Source of the DNA: a virus
Length of the DNA: 33,391 nucleotides
Direction: 5' to 3' (one strand)
IMG/VR virus record: IMGVR_UViG_3300034117_000596
Location: 1 to 33,391 of that record
The notes under the pieces are model-generated. The model did no database searches, was not told the origin of the DNA, and was given only the letters and a program-made list of their open reading frames with translations. The position numbers and the translations under genes are program-made. Shown here in pieces: positions 1 through 8,837 of the stretch. Position 1 is the stretch's first letter. Each line of letters begins with the position of its first letter.

Positions 1-179
1 CACTATTCATACCAGCACAATACGCCCACGGTTATTTGGTTTTATCTGAGAACTCAATAGTACAATATTTCGTTGACGCACCATATAACAAACCAGAAGA
101 AGAAAATTTCAAATGGAATGATTATAACATAGAGTGGCCAATCACAGTGCCACCAATATTATCTGCAAAGGATTTATAA
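1..179 (+). CDS. rmlC: dTDP-4-dehydrorhamnose 3,5-epimerase, C-terminal fragment
   Basis: Only the 3' end is present. The reading frame starts at base 3 and ends with TAA at 177-179, giving about 58 residues. The fragment has the RmlC-type end: IPAQYAHGYLVLSE, then Y-N-K-P-E-E-E, then WNDYNIEWP and a final PPILSAKDL. In the family these segments form the cupin barrel edge and the C-terminal strand after the active site. RmlC epimerises C3 and C5 of dTDP-4-keto-6-deoxyglucose on the way to dTDP-rhamnose and related sugars. It sits directly before a cytidylyltransferase (TAATG overlap), so it fits a sugar-nucleotide cluster that probably continues upstream of the window. A related 3,5-epimerase acting on another sugar cannot be excluded. 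Confidence 0.85.
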   Translation, partial: LFIPAQYAHGYLVLSENSIVQYFVDAPYNKPEEENFKWNDYNIEWPITVPPILSAKDL

Positions 180-643
180 TGAAAAAAATTGGATTTAATT
201 GTAGTACTTTGGATTTGTTTCATGCTGGCCATGTCACGATGTTGAAAATTGAAAAACAATATTGTGACTATTTGATTGTGGCAGTACAATCCGACCCAAC
301 TATTGATAGACCAGATACCAAAAACAAACCAGTACAGTCTTTGTATGAAAGGTTTGTTCAAGTGTCATCCTGTAAATATGTTGATGAGGTGTTGGTATAT
401 GAAACCGAAGAAGATTTGGAAAATATTTTTAAGACACAAATAATTCATATACGTTTCTTGGGTGATGAGTATAAATCAAAACCATTTACAGGAAAACAAT
501 ATTGTCTTGATACTGGTATAGAATTGTTTTTCCATGATAGACAACATCCATATAGTAGTTCTAAATTGAGACAAAGAGTATATGATGCTGAGGTTGAACG
601 AATGAAAAAATTAAATGTGGAATATAATGAATGTCAAAAGTAG
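179..643 (+). CDS. Cytidylyltransferase-family nucleotidyltransferase (TagD/RfaE domain II type)
   Basis: 154 residues. The start chosen is ATG 179, which overlaps the previous stop as TAATG; the longer in-frame start at 134 would run back into RmlC. The N-terminus has the Rossmann nucleotidyltransferase signature, F-D/N-x-x-T-L-D-L-F-H-A-G-H, with HAGH at residues 15-18. A C-terminal YSSSKLRQR segment matches the family's second signature (S-S-T/S-x-L-R). Such enzymes transfer CMP or AMP to phosphorylated polyols or heptoses. The substrate is unknown; glycerol-3-phosphate or a sugar phosphate is most likely, and the link to RmlC favours surface-sugar synthesis. It overlaps the next gene by 13 bp. 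Confidence 0.8.
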   Translation: MKKIGFNCSTLDLFHAGHVTMLKIEKQYCDYLIVAVQSDPTIDRPDTKNKPVQSLYERFVQVSSCKYVDEVLVYETEEDLENIFKTQIIHIRFLGDEYKSKPFTGKQYCLDTGIELFFHDRQHPYSSSKLRQRVYDAEVERMKKLNVEYNECQK

Positions 644-1701
644 CAATAATAACTGACCAACACTTTGGTGCAAGAAATGATTCCACACTTTTCTTAGATT
701 TCTATGAGAAGTTTTATAAAGAAACATTCTTTCCGACACTGATAAAGGAAAAGATCGAAACACTATTGATTCTTGGTGATACCTTTGATCGTAGAAAGTA
801 CATCAATTTCTTTTCGTTGAAACGCACCAAAGAAATGTTCTTTGATCCACTATCTGAAATGGGTATACAGGTGCATATGTTGGCCGGTAACCACGATACT
901 TACTTTAAGAATACCAATGATGTTAATTCATCCGACTTACTTCTTGGTGAGTATGGTATCACATTAAATGTTATTGACCATCCAGCCGAAATATATGTTG
1001 GACCACATAAGATTTGTATGATGCCTTGGATTTGTGCAGAAAATTATGAAGATTCTTTACAGACATTAAAGGGCACCGATGCAAAGTTTTGTATGGGCCA
1101 TTTTGAAATTGCGGGCTTTGCCATGTATCGTGGCATGCCATCTGAAGGAGGGTTAGATCGTGGAATTTTTAGGAAGTTTAGTCACACTTTTAGTGGTCAT
1201 TACCATCACAAATCTTCTAGTGATGATATCTACTATTTGGGAAATCCGTACGAACTTACTTGGCAAGATTATAATGACCCTCGGGGTTTTCATTTGTTTG
1301 ATTTGGATACTCACCAACTTGAATTCATAGAGAATCCAAACAAGATGTTTCATCGTATTATGTACGATGACAAAGTGAATACCATTAAAGAACTTGATGG
1401 TATGGATTTCAAACCATATACAAACACCTATGTGAAAGTGGTTGTAATAAACAAAACCAATCCGTATTTGTTTGACAAGTTCATGAATAACCTGTATAAT
1501 GTGAACCCAGCAGACATTACAATTGCTGAAGATTTTACAGACTTGGAAGATGGTGATGAAGTGGTTGATGAAGCGGAAGACACACTCACCATATTAAACA
1601 AGTATGTTGATGGCATTACAGAAGAAAGTATTGACAACGACCGGTTAAAAACATTATTGAAAGAACTCTACGTAGAGGCACTGAATACTGAACAAGCATG
1701 A
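631..1701 (+). CDS. 47: Recombination endonuclease subunit gp47 (SbcD/Mre11-like)
   Basis: 356 residues. All calcineurin-like metallophosphoesterase motifs are present in order: D-x-H (D9, H11), GDTFD (49-53), GNHD (86-89), GH (156-157) and GHYHH (189-193). The length is close to that of T4 gp47. With gp46 it forms the Mre11-Rad50-type complex that trims DNA ends for recombination-dependent replication and degrades host DNA. The C-terminal part (about 290-350) is acidic and carries no motif I recognise. It ends inside the gp46 start as ATGA, the coupling expected for two subunits of one complex. Confidence 0.95.
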   Translation: MSKVAIITDQHFGARNDSTLFLDFYEKFYKETFFPTLIKEKIETLLILGDTFDRRKYINFFSLKRTKEMFFDPLSEMGIQVHMLAGNHDTYFKNTNDVNSSDLLLGEYGITLNVIDHPAEIYVGPHKICMMPWICAENYEDSLQTLKGTDAKFCMGHFEIAGFAMYRGMPSEGGLDRGIFRKFSHTFSGHYHHKSSSDDIYYLGNPYELTWQDYNDPRGFHLFDLDTHQLEFIENPNKMFHRIMYDDKVNTIKELDGMDFKPYTNTYVKVVVINKTNPYLFDKFMNNLYNVNPADITIAEDFTDLEDGDEVVDEAEDTLTILNKYVDGITEESIDNDRLKTLLKELYVEALNTEQA

Positions 1702-3416
1702 TTTTATTTCAAAAGATTAAGTGGAAGAATTTACTTTCTACTGGAGCTCATTTTACTGAGATTGATTTTACCAAGTCTAATAATACATTGATTATTGGCC
1801 ACAATGGTGCAGGTAAATCCACAATTTTGGATGCACTGTGTTTTGGATTGTTTGGTAAACCTTTTCGTAAAATCAACAAACCACAATTACTAAATTCCGT
1901 TAATAATAAAGAAGCTGTTATTGAAGTACATTTCAATATTGGCCAAAAGAAATACAAGGTCATTCGTGGTATTAAACCAAACGTATTTGAAATTTATCTG
2001 AATGATGTATTGCTGAACCAAGATGCAGCTGCAAAAGACTATCAAGAGATACTAGAGAATAATATTCTCAAATTAAATTACAAGTCTTTTACGCAGGTTG
2101 TCATTCTTGGTTCAGCATCCTTTGTTCCATTCATGCAATTATCAGCATCAGACCGCAGAGCAATCATTGAAGACCTATTAGATATTCAAATCTTTTCTTC
2201 AATGAACAATGTTATCAAAGAGAAGAATTCGGCCATCAAAGATGATTTAAGTAAATCTAAGTATGCCATTTCTCTTACGGAAGAAAAGATAACATTACAA
2301 AAACAAAACATTGAAGAACACAAAAAGAACCATGATGCAGATATCAACCGCAAACGGGAAGAAATTGGAAAATCAAAGATGCAAATGGGCAAATTGCAAA
2401 ATGATATTCAATTGATTAACAAACATATTGCAGTACTACAGAATAAGGTTGGTGATAAGAAAGAGAAACTGGATAAAAAATCCAAAGGCTTATTTCAAAT
2501 TAAAGGTAAAGTACAAACTAATATTGACCGAAATCAAAAAGAGATTGACTTTTATGAAACCAACCACGATTGTCCAACATGTAAACAATCCATTACACCT
2601 GAGTGGAAAGATTCTCAGGTACAAGAAAAATCACAAAAAATTACCACACAAAAAACTGGCTTGGTTGAGATTGAGCAGGAGTTAAACAAAGTAACTACTG
2701 AAATGAAATCTATTACGGATATCATTACACACATTAGTGAACACAGTGGTGAAATTATTAAACACACTTCTACTATATCGGCAATAAGCAATTACATCAC
2801 TAAATTAAACAATGAGATAGATGAGTTGACCAACAAACAGACTGGCACGGAAGGCGGTGACCAGAAGTTAATTGAGTTGAATGCCGCATTGAATGAGTAT
2901 AAGACAAACTATGAAAGTGTTTTGATAGAAAAACATTATCATGAATTTGCAGGTAGTTTATTGAAAGATGGTGGCATTAAGACACGGATCATTAAACAAT
3001 ACTTACCAATCATGAATAAGTTGATTAACAAGTACTTGTCTGCAATGGACTTCTTTGTTAACTTCAACATCAATGAAAACTTTGAAGAAACAATTAAGAG
3101 TAGGCACCGTGATGAATTCTCTTATGCCAATTTCTCCGAAGGTGAGAAAATGCGTATTGACTTGGCCCTATTGTTTACTTGGCGACAGATTGCCAAACTA
3201 AAAAATAGTACCAATACTAATTTGTTGATACTTGATGAGGTATTTGATTCTAGCCTTGATACAGTAGGCACAGAAGAATTTCTAAAGTTGATACATGAAA
3301 TGGGAACAGACACCAACGTGTTTGTTATCTCTCACAAAGGTGACCAGTTATTTGACAAGTTCCGTTCGGTTATTAAGTTTGAGAAAAAAGGAAACTTTTC
3401 AAGGATTGCAAAATGA
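1698..3416 (+). CDS. 46: Recombination endonuclease subunit gp46 (SbcC/Rad50-like ATPase)
   Basis: 572 residues. Walker A is GHNGAGKST at 34-42. The ABC signature SEGEK is at 480-484 and Walker B LLILDE at 509-514, followed by a D-loop-like FDSSLD. The middle (about 165-420) is a charged coiled coil interrupted by CPTC at 292-295, the zinc-hook motif that joins two Rad50-type dimers. It partners gp47 (overlap ATGA at 1698-1701). The coiled coil is shorter than in cellular Rad50, as usual for phage gp46. The next gene again overlaps by ATGA. Confidence 0.95.
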   Translation: MILFQKIKWKNLLSTGAHFTEIDFTKSNNTLIIGHNGAGKSTILDALCFGLFGKPFRKINKPQLLNSVNNKEAVIEVHFNIGQKKYKVIRGIKPNVFEIYLNDVLLNQDAAAKDYQEILENNILKLNYKSFTQVVILGSASFVPFMQLSASDRRAIIEDLLDIQIFSSMNNVIKEKNSAIKDDLSKSKYAISLTEEKITLQKQNIEEHKKNHDADINRKREEIGKSKMQMGKLQNDIQLINKHIAVLQNKVGDKKEKLDKKSKGLFQIKGKVQTNIDRNQKEIDFYETNHDCPTCKQSITPEWKDSQVQEKSQKITTQKTGLVEIEQELNKVTTEMKSITDIITHISEHSGEIIKHTSTISAISNYITKLNNEIDELTNKQTGTEGGDQKLIELNAALNEYKTNYESVLIEKHYHEFAGSLLKDGGIKTRIIKQYLPIMNKLINKYLSAMDFFVNFNINENFEETIKSRHRDEFSYANFSEGEKMRIDLALLFTWRQIAKLKNSTNTNLLILDEVFDSSLDTVGTEEFLKLIHEMGTDTNVFVISHKGDQLFDKFRSVIKFEKKGNFSRIAK

Positions 3417-4189
3417 ATTTCAATGAATATCTGTCCCATCAAAGAAATGTGGTGGACAAAGAGGTACAAGGCTGGTTTTATCCAATTGATATTGTTCTTA
3501 TGTATGGCATATTACAAGGTATGCAATTCAATTTGGATGGTGATATTTGTGAGATTGGTGTTGCAAATGGCCGAAGTGCCATTAATATTTGTAATTTTAA
3601 AAACACCAAAGATAATTTCTATCTATATGATATCTTTTCCGAAGAACAAAGAGTTATAGCAGATAACAATATTAAAAAGTTTAGTAAAGGTGAAAACCTA
3701 ATTTGGAAATTAAATGACACAATGGAATTATTCCCAGATGATTTGATATTCAAAGATCAATTAAAGTTTTTACATATTGATGGATGCCATGAACATCCTG
3801 TGGTACTAAATGATTTAATTTTATTTGCAGACAAAATGAAAGATTACGGAGTTATTGCTGTAGATGATTTCAATGACTGGGAGTATCCTGGTGTGAACAG
3901 TGCTGTGTGTGAATTTATAATGTCGAAATACAATTATAAAAATTGGAGAATATTTACTATTGGTAATAATAAAGCCTTTCTATGTCAAAGGAAATTTCAC
4001 CAACAGTATCAAGAAAAATTGTTATCTTTCATAAAGAAAGCAATGGCAGAGATGAACATGTTGTCGTTCAGTGGTTTAACTATTAGGCCAGTATACGATG
4101 AAAATGTTTTGTTGTGTGATTCCCGATCCAAAGTGGTTGATGTGGATGAACTGTACAAAAAATTGTTTGATAAACCAACCATAGGATAA
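3413..4189 (+). CDS. Class I SAM-dependent methyltransferase
   Basis: 258 residues. The SAM-binding motif I is EIGVANGRS (about 47-55). A later FLHIDGCHEHP and then IAVDDFNDW match the post-motif strands of the Methyltransf_24/macrocin-O-methyltransferase group, where the acidic DD usually binds a metal. Such enzymes methylate hydroxyls of sugars or small molecules. It begins with ATGA overlap on gp46 and is followed after three bases by peptide deformylase. By position it could belong with the sugar genes at the start of the window. A second enzyme of the same broad type begins at 32951. The substrate cannot be read from the sequence. Confidence 0.75.
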   Translation: MNFNEYLSHQRNVVDKEVQGWFYPIDIVLMYGILQGMQFNLDGDICEIGVANGRSAINICNFKNTKDNFYLYDIFSEEQRVIADNNIKKFSKGENLIWKLNDTMELFPDDLIFKDQLKFLHIDGCHEHPVVLNDLILFADKMKDYGVIAVDDFNDWEYPGVNSAVCEFIMSKYNYKNWRIFTIGNNKAFLCQRKFHQQYQEKLLSFIKKAMAEMNMLSFSGLTIRPVYDENVLLCDSRSKVVDVDELYKKLFDKPTIG

Positions 4190-4192
4190 ATT

Positions 4193-4798
4193 ATGAACAC
4201 AGAAGATATTATTTTATATGACACAGAAGAAACGATTAAGGTTGCACCAGCAACTGAAAAGGTTGAAACATTTGATTTAGTGGCACCAGACCATCCAGCT
4301 CTATACAAAGTTTTACCTGAATTTAATTTTGAAAATGTACCAATCAATCCAAATAGTTTTGCATCCACTTTGGTTGAAACTTGTAAGAAGTATAATGGTA
4401 TTGGTCTTTCTGCTAATCAGTGTGGTTTTGAATACCGTGTATTTGTTATGGGTTCAGGTGAAGAATATGTGGCATATTTCAATCCAAGAATTATTTCATC
4501 AAAAGGTGAAACACACATGGAAGAAGGTTGCCTTTCTTTTCCCTTTCTAAATTTGAGAATCACCAGGCCTGCCGAAGTGGAAGTAGAATATCAAGACTTT
4601 ACCGGTATTACTCGTACCAAAACATTTACTGGTATAACTGCTCGTTGTTTTCTCCATGAGCTTGACCACATGAACGGAATAGTGTATACTAGTAGAGTGA
4701 AACCACTGGCGTTACAATTTGGTTTGAAGAAACTGGATAAGATTAGACGCAAGTATTTTAATCCTAAAAATATGAAACAACTGCAAGCAAGAACTTAA
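4193..4798 (+). CDS. def: Peptide deformylase
   Basis: 201 residues. All three deformylase motifs are present: GIGLSANQ (69-76), EGCLS (111-115) and HELDH (155-159), so the metal ligands Cys113, His155 and His159 and the catalytic Glu156 are intact. The enzyme removes the formyl group from the N-terminal Met of new proteins. The N-terminus has about 45 extra residues rich in Glu and Thr compared with compact phage deformylases. AGGA lies about 7 bases before ATG 4193. Phage-encoded deformylases are best known from aquatic T4-like phages. The window also encodes an initiator-like tRNA (18156-18228), so both ends of formyl-Met handling are present. Confidence 0.93.
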   Translation: MNTEDIILYDTEETIKVAPATEKVETFDLVAPDHPALYKVLPEFNFENVPINPNSFASTLVETCKKYNGIGLSANQCGFEYRVFVMGSGEEYVAYFNPRIISSKGETHMEEGCLSFPFLNLRITRPAEVEVEYQDFTGITRTKTFTGITARCFLHELDHMNGIVYTSRVKPLALQFGLKKLDKIRRKYFNPKNMKQLQART

Positions 4799-6063
4799 TG
4801 GCAACACCTATAGATTATGTTGATGCTCAATGGGATGTGTGGTCGAGAACCAATGATGCATCCAGATTTGAACATATTGACACAGAGTTATTAAAAGAAA
4901 CTCTCATTCAAAATTTGACATATGCATCCAAAATGGATGTGCGTGAGTATACCTTATATCAGAAATGGTGTGAGGTACAGGAGAAGTATCCAACACGTAC
5001 AATTACCACACTGTTTGGTGATGATAAACAGTTGATTGATATAACACAAAAGAATTTGGTTGAGAAGGTTAAAAAGAATTTCTGGATGCCAGAAAGTCCA
5101 GATGATTATGAAAAGTTAAGACCTATTCTACAAATATCAAATGGTACTGGTGCAGAAACCTGGAACACTATTCGTACATTCTCATCTACAATGAAAAACA
5201 ATAGTAACATTGGCCGCAATCTGTTTTACACAGTAATTGATGGTCAATCAGGAAAATACCTTGGTGTTATTTGTATATCGTCCGACTTCTTGGATTTAAC
5301 TCCAAGAGATTCTGCAATTGGTTGGCCAAGAGATGTTAAGACGCAACAAGGAATGATTAATCACACGGCCATAGGTTCAACAATTGTACCACTACAGCCG
5401 TTAGGATTTAATTATATGGGTGGCAAATTGTTGGCATTATTATGTCTATCTGATACAGTACAAAATGATTGGAAGGTTCGTTATGGAGATACACTGGTTG
5501 GCGTCACTACAACCTCTTTATATGGTAATACCAAGTCTAATGGTCTATCTCAATATGATGGCCTGGAACATTGGAACAAAATGGGATTCTCTAGTGGCTC
5601 GGTTGCTTTCGAACCCACTAGGAAGACTATGAAGATGATCTTTGATTGGATCAAAGAAAATCACACTCGTAAATATTTCGAATGGTGGGAAGCCAAGAAT
5701 CAAAATGGTTTGCCACTTAAACGTGACCATAAGAATCGGTCACTAAACTTTGCATATTCTAAATTAGGAATACCAAAAGAATTGATTCGCACTGAGCATC
5801 AGAGAGGTATCTATTTTTCACCTCTCTACAATAACACCAATGAATTTCTCAGGAAAGAAATTGGTGATAAAGAACTGGTCAAATCATTTGATACCAGTAC
5901 TGAAACTTTGGCAAACATTTGGAAAACCAAATATGCCAAAGGACGTATATCAATGTTGAAGAAAAAGAACAATGTATCTTATGAATCATTGTTCTATGAT
6001 GACTTGATATACCTGTCTTGGGAAGAAACCAAGGCAAAATATCTACCACAAGTTGGTAGATAA
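4798..6063 (+). CDS. DruA/DUF4338-like protein, paralogue A
   Basis: 421 residues, start overlapping the deformylase stop (TAATG). I see no enzyme motif I can name with certainty. Residues about 140-265 hold a core also found in the gene at 26997: IVPLQPLGFNYMGGKLLALLC, then D-W-x(3)-Y-G-D, then TTSLYG and SQYDGLEHW. The layout resembles the DUF4338 (DruA) family: an aliphatic-P strand, G-x-K/x-L-L-A helix, D-W-x-x-x-Y-G, a T-rich strand and a late Y-x-G/W-x-x-G. Family membership is inferred by eye, not computed. The N-terminal 130 residues and C-terminal 150 residues are unlike the paralogue. The gene ends about 20 bp before a strong promoter. Confidence 0.55.
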   Translation: MATPIDYVDAQWDVWSRTNDASRFEHIDTELLKETLIQNLTYASKMDVREYTLYQKWCEVQEKYPTRTITTLFGDDKQLIDITQKNLVEKVKKNFWMPESPDDYEKLRPILQISNGTGAETWNTIRTFSSTMKNNSNIGRNLFYTVIDGQSGKYLGVICISSDFLDLTPRDSAIGWPRDVKTQQGMINHTAIGSTIVPLQPLGFNYMGGKLLALLCLSDTVQNDWKVRYGDTLVGVTTTSLYGNTKSNGLSQYDGLEHWNKMGFSSGSVAFEPTRKTMKMIFDWIKENHTRKYFEWWEAKNQNGLPLKRDHKNRSLNFAYSKLGIPKELIRTEHQRGIYFSPLYNNTNEFLRKEIGDKELVKSFDTSTETLANIWKTKYAKGRISMLKKKNNVSYESLFYDDLIYLSWEETKAKYLPQVGR

Positions 6064-6084
6064 ACAAGTATACCGCAAATATAC

Positions 6085-6113
6085 TTGACACACACACTAA
6101 GTAATAGTATAAT
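6085..6113 (+). promoter_or_regulatory. sigma70-type promoter for the HTH gene
   Basis: TTGACA at 6085-6090, 17 bp spacer, TATAAT at 6108-6113: a perfect consensus. Predicted transcription start is near 6120, leaving a leader of about 50 nt before the TTG start at 6170. Confidence 0.85.
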
Positions 6114-6169
6114 GTGAATTCTTGCACAACGCAAGTACTTTGTTTAACTTTGTCATTAGGAGATTTATC

Positions 6170-6439
6170 TTGACTAAACTATCCGCAAAAACCCGCATCC
6201 TTAATTTCTTGAACAAGAAAGAGGGATACAACACACTTTCGACCGCACAGGCTCGTGCTCGTTTCGGCATCCAAAACGTTGCCGCACGTATTGACGAACT
6301 CCGTCAAGAAGGTCATGTAATTTACACCAACACCAAATCCCGTGGTGATGGTAGCAAAGTTGCCGTGTATCGTATGGGCACACCAACCAAATCTATGGTT
6401 CGTGCTGCTATCAAAGCTGGTTACAGCTTCACTGCCTAA
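6170..6439 (+). CDS. Small helix-turn-helix DNA-binding protein
   Basis: 89 residues. The start chosen is TTG 6170, 8 bases after AGGAG; an ATG at 6122 would need 16 extra residues and no ribosome site. Residues about 7-60 read as a winged helix: a first helix with KTRILNFL, a second with STAQARARFG, a recognition-type helix with QNVAARIDELRQEG, then a wing ending in KVAVYRMG. It is lysine- and arginine-rich. The gene stands alone between a consensus promoter and a strong terminator, so it is likely made early and in quantity. A role in transcription control or DNA binding is inferred; targets are unknown. Confidence 0.75.
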   Translation: MTKLSAKTRILNFLNKKEGYNTLSTAQARARFGIQNVAARIDELRQEGHVIYTNTKSRGDGSKVAVYRMGTPTKSMVRAAIKAGYSFTA

Positions 6440-6452
6440 TTAGGTGAATTGT

Positions 6453-6490
6453 GGGGAGACCACTTCTAGTGGTACTCCCCTTTTTTTTTA
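6453..6490 (+). terminator. Rho-independent terminator after the HTH gene
   Basis: Stem GGGGAG-ACCACT / GTGGT-CTCCCC (6453-6480) with a TCTA loop and one unpaired A, followed by nine T residues. This is the strongest terminator in the window. Confidence 0.92.
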
Positions 6491-6504
6491 TTTTTGGAGA
6501 GTAA

Positions 6505-7323
6505 ATGGAAATTTCAATTAAAAAAGAGGAACTTCAAAAGAAAAGTATTTTTGTTGCGACACCAATGTATGGCGGCATGAATCATGGACTGTATGCGAAA
6601 GCTTGTCTTGATTTACAAGCCGTTTGTATGCAATATGGTGTGAGTGTGAAATTTTCATATCTTTTCAATGAGTCCCTAATCACTAGAGCAAGAAATTATC
6701 TCGTAGATGAATTTCTAAATCGTTCAGATTGTACACACATGTTGTTCATTGACGCTGACATTCATTTTGATCCTAAAGATGTTATTGCACTTCTGGCTTT
6801 GGATAAAGATGTTATTGGTGGACCTTATCCTAAGAAAGCCATTAAATGGTCTTCTGTTAAGAAAGCTATGACTAAAAATCCAGATATGGATGCTGGAAAC
6901 TTGGACAAAGTTACAGGTGATTATGTATTTAATCCTGTACGTGGTACTGATAAGTTCTCTGTTTCTGAACCACTTGAGGTTATGGAAATTGGAACTGGTT
7001 TTATGATGGTTAAACGTGAAGTGTTTCCTAAATTTGCGGAATCATTCCCACAGTTGCGTTACAAACCAGATCATGTTGGCCAAGCTCACTTTGATGGTTC
7101 ACGATACATTCATGCTTACTTTGATACAATGATCGACACCGTAGATTCTGCAACAGGTGGTGGTTCTGACCGTTACCTATCAGAAGATTATATGTTCTGT
7201 CAGCTATGGCGCAAGACAGGCGGTTCGATTTGGTTGTGCCCTTGGATGCGTTTGGATCACATTGGAACATATCACTTCAAGGGAGATATGCCTGCCGTAG
7301 CAAACTTTGTTGGAGAAATGTGA
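6505..7323 (+). CDS. Glycosyltransferase (GT-A fold)
   Basis: 272 residues with GGAG 8 bases before the ATG. VATPMYGG at the N-terminus and MLFIDADIHFDP with DAD at 83-85 are the first strand and metal/nucleotide-sugar binding DxD of GT-A glycosyltransferases. The following VIGGPYPKK and a later ETGFMMVKREVF-like segment fit GT2/Anp1-type enzymes found in many T4-like phages. The donor and acceptor are unknown; phage DNA, virion protein or an intermediate glycan are all possible. It is the first gene after the terminator and runs by TGATG overlap into dNMP kinase. Confidence 0.78.
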   Translation: MEISIKKEELQKKSIFVATPMYGGMNHGLYAKACLDLQAVCMQYGVSVKFSYLFNESLITRARNYLVDEFLNRSDCTHMLFIDADIHFDPKDVIALLALDKDVIGGPYPKKAIKWSSVKKAMTKNPDMDAGNLDKVTGDYVFNPVRGTDKFSVSEPLEVMEIGTGFMMVKREVFPKFAESFPQLRYKPDHVGQAHFDGSRYIHAYFDTMIDTVDSATGGGSDRYLSEDYMFCQLWRKTGGSIWLCPWMRLDHIGTYHFKGDMPAVANFVGEM

Positions 7324-7976
7324 TGATTGTCGGCCTCGTAGGTTTCATTGGTTGCGGTAAAGGTACCGCTGGTGATATTTTAAAAGATGTTGGTTTTAAA
7401 CAACTTAGTTTTGCCGGTGGTGTCAAAGATATTGCGGCAGTTATGTTTGATTGGCCAAGAGAGTACCTAGAGGGCGACACAAGCACATCCAGAGAGTGGC
7501 GGGAACAACCAGATAAATTCTGGTCTAAAAAATTTGGCAAGGATTTTACACCACGATTAGCCCTACAGTTACTTGGTACTGAGGTTGGTCGTGGTATTTT
7601 CCATGAAAATTTTTGGGTCGATAGGTTAGAAAGACTTATTGATAGAGAGAAAAATTATGTCATTACCGATGTACGATTTCAAAATGAAATTGATTTTGTG
7701 CATAAGAACGGTGGTGTTGTGGTTGAAGTCCAGCGTGGTATTACACCACACTGGTATGAAATTGCATCACAAGCAAATAGGGGTTCACATAAAGCCGAAA
7801 GTTTTATGTATGAAAATGGTCCACATGAATCTGAATGGAGATGGATAGGTGGTCATATTGACCACACCATTGACAATGATGGTACTGTGGAAGACTTGAA
7901 AAATAATTTAATAAAGTGCTTGACTCGTTCTTACGGATCGAATACAATAAGTGAATTGACTGAAGGAGTATCGTAA
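7323..7976 (+). CDS. 1: Deoxynucleoside monophosphate kinase (T4 gp1-like)
   Basis: 217 residues. ATG 7323 overlaps the previous stop (TGATG); the open frame upstream of it (from 7206) lies inside the glycosyltransferase and is not coding. The P-loop is GFIGCGKGT at 7-15. D-V-R-F-Q-N-E near residue 120 matches the segment that follows the lid in T4-type dNMP kinases. The enzyme phosphorylates dNMPs for phage DNA synthesis. The next gene is the sliding clamp, overlapping as TAATG. Confidence 0.88.
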   Translation: MIVGLVGFIGCGKGTAGDILKDVGFKQLSFAGGVKDIAAVMFDWPREYLEGDTSTSREWREQPDKFWSKKFGKDFTPRLALQLLGTEVGRGIFHENFWVDRLERLIDREKNYVITDVRFQNEIDFVHKNGGVVVEVQRGITPHWYEIASQANRGSHKAESFMYENGPHESEWRWIGGHIDHTIDNDGTVEDLKNNLIKCLTRSYGSNTISELTEGVS

Positions 7977-8653
7977 TGAAATTATCGAATGAGACCTTAA
8001 CGGTTCTTAAAAACTTTGCCAACATTAATCCTGGCATTGAGTTTAAGACTGGTAAGAAATTGACAACCATTTCTGCAACCAAGACTGTCTTGGCAAAAGC
8101 CGGAATTAAAGATGACTTTCCACAAGACTTTTGTATCTATGATTTGAACCAATTTTTGTCGGTTCAATCCTTGTACAAAGACGGTGAAATTGATTTCGAT
8201 AACGAACATGTTATCTTCAAGGTTGGTCGTAAGAAACTAAACTATCGCAAGACTGCAAAGAGCATGATTGTAACTCCACCAGATAAAGATTTAACTCTTC
8301 CTTCTATAGATGTTTCTTTCACACTAAAAGAAGATGAATTGGCTTCTGTTCTTAAAACTGCAAGCATTCTACAATCACCAAATATTGCCATCACATCTGA
8401 TGGTGAAAAGATTTACATTACAACTTGTGATTCGAAAGACAATTCTGCACATACCGATTCAACAGAAATTGCTGATGGTAATGGCAAAAAGTTTAAGGCA
8501 TTATTCTTAACTGAAAACTTTAAGATGATCGCCGGTACCTATGAGGTACAAATTTCTTCAAAAGGATTATCCTATTTTAGAAATTCAAAAGAAGATATGC
8601 AATACTGGATTGCTATCGAAGCTAAAGAATCTGATCTAACTTTTGGAGAATAA
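7976..8653 (+). CDS. 45: Sliding clamp (gp45)
   Basis: 225 residues, the usual length of T4-type clamps. The N-terminus MKLSNETLTVLKNFANIN is close to T4 gp45, and IYDLNQFLSV and the C-terminal YWIAIEAKESD match conserved clamp strands. The trimeric ring tethers DNA polymerase and, in T4, also activates late transcription with gp33 and gp55. The gene lies before the clamp-loader genes with three small genes between. Confidence 0.93.
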   Translation: MKLSNETLTVLKNFANINPGIEFKTGKKLTTISATKTVLAKAGIKDDFPQDFCIYDLNQFLSVQSLYKDGEIDFDNEHVIFKVGRKKLNYRKTAKSMIVTPPDKDLTLPSIDVSFTLKEDELASVLKTASILQSPNIAITSDGEKIYITTCDSKDNSAHTDSTEIADGNGKKFKALFLTENFKMIAGTYEVQISSKGLSYFRNSKEDMQYWIAIEAKESDLTFGE

Positions 8654-8654
8654 T

Positions 8655-8837
8655 ATGATTTGGATTACAGAATCAGCAAGCGGCAACAAGATTGCCGTTA
8701 ATCCCACATACATTGTGGCCGTGTTCACCATTTCCGAAGGTGACCAAAAAGGTAAAACAGCAATCAATTTAACCAATGGTAATGTTGTTGTTGATGAATC
8801 TGATTATGATGTTATCGGAATGATTGTTGCAAAATGA
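8655..8837 (+). CDS. Small FlbD-like hypothetical protein
   Basis: 60 residues. ATG 8655 is preferred: a TTG at 8643 in frame would overlap the GGAG ribosome site at 8645-8648. The sequence is one small beta-rich domain: WITESASGNKIAVNP, then IVAVFTISEG, TAINLTNGNVVVDES and a final VIGMIVAK. The pattern (I-T-x(3)-G-x-x-I-x-V-N-P, later NGxxVxV) resembles the short FlbD family of bacterial flagellar genes. That is a resemblance only, and no function is assigned. It overlaps the next gene by ATGA. Confidence 0.65.
   Translation: MIWITESASGNKIAVNPTYIVAVFTISEGDQKGKTAINLTNGNVVVDESDYDVIGMIVAK

Noticed and set aside
134-178. Earlier start of the cytidylyltransferase
   Set aside because: It would run back 15 codons into RmlC, while ATG 179 gives a stop-start overlap and begins directly at the family's first strand.
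7206-7322. Longer start of dNMP kinase
   Set aside because: The extra 39 residues overlap the glycosyltransferase and the P-loop start matches ATG 7323.
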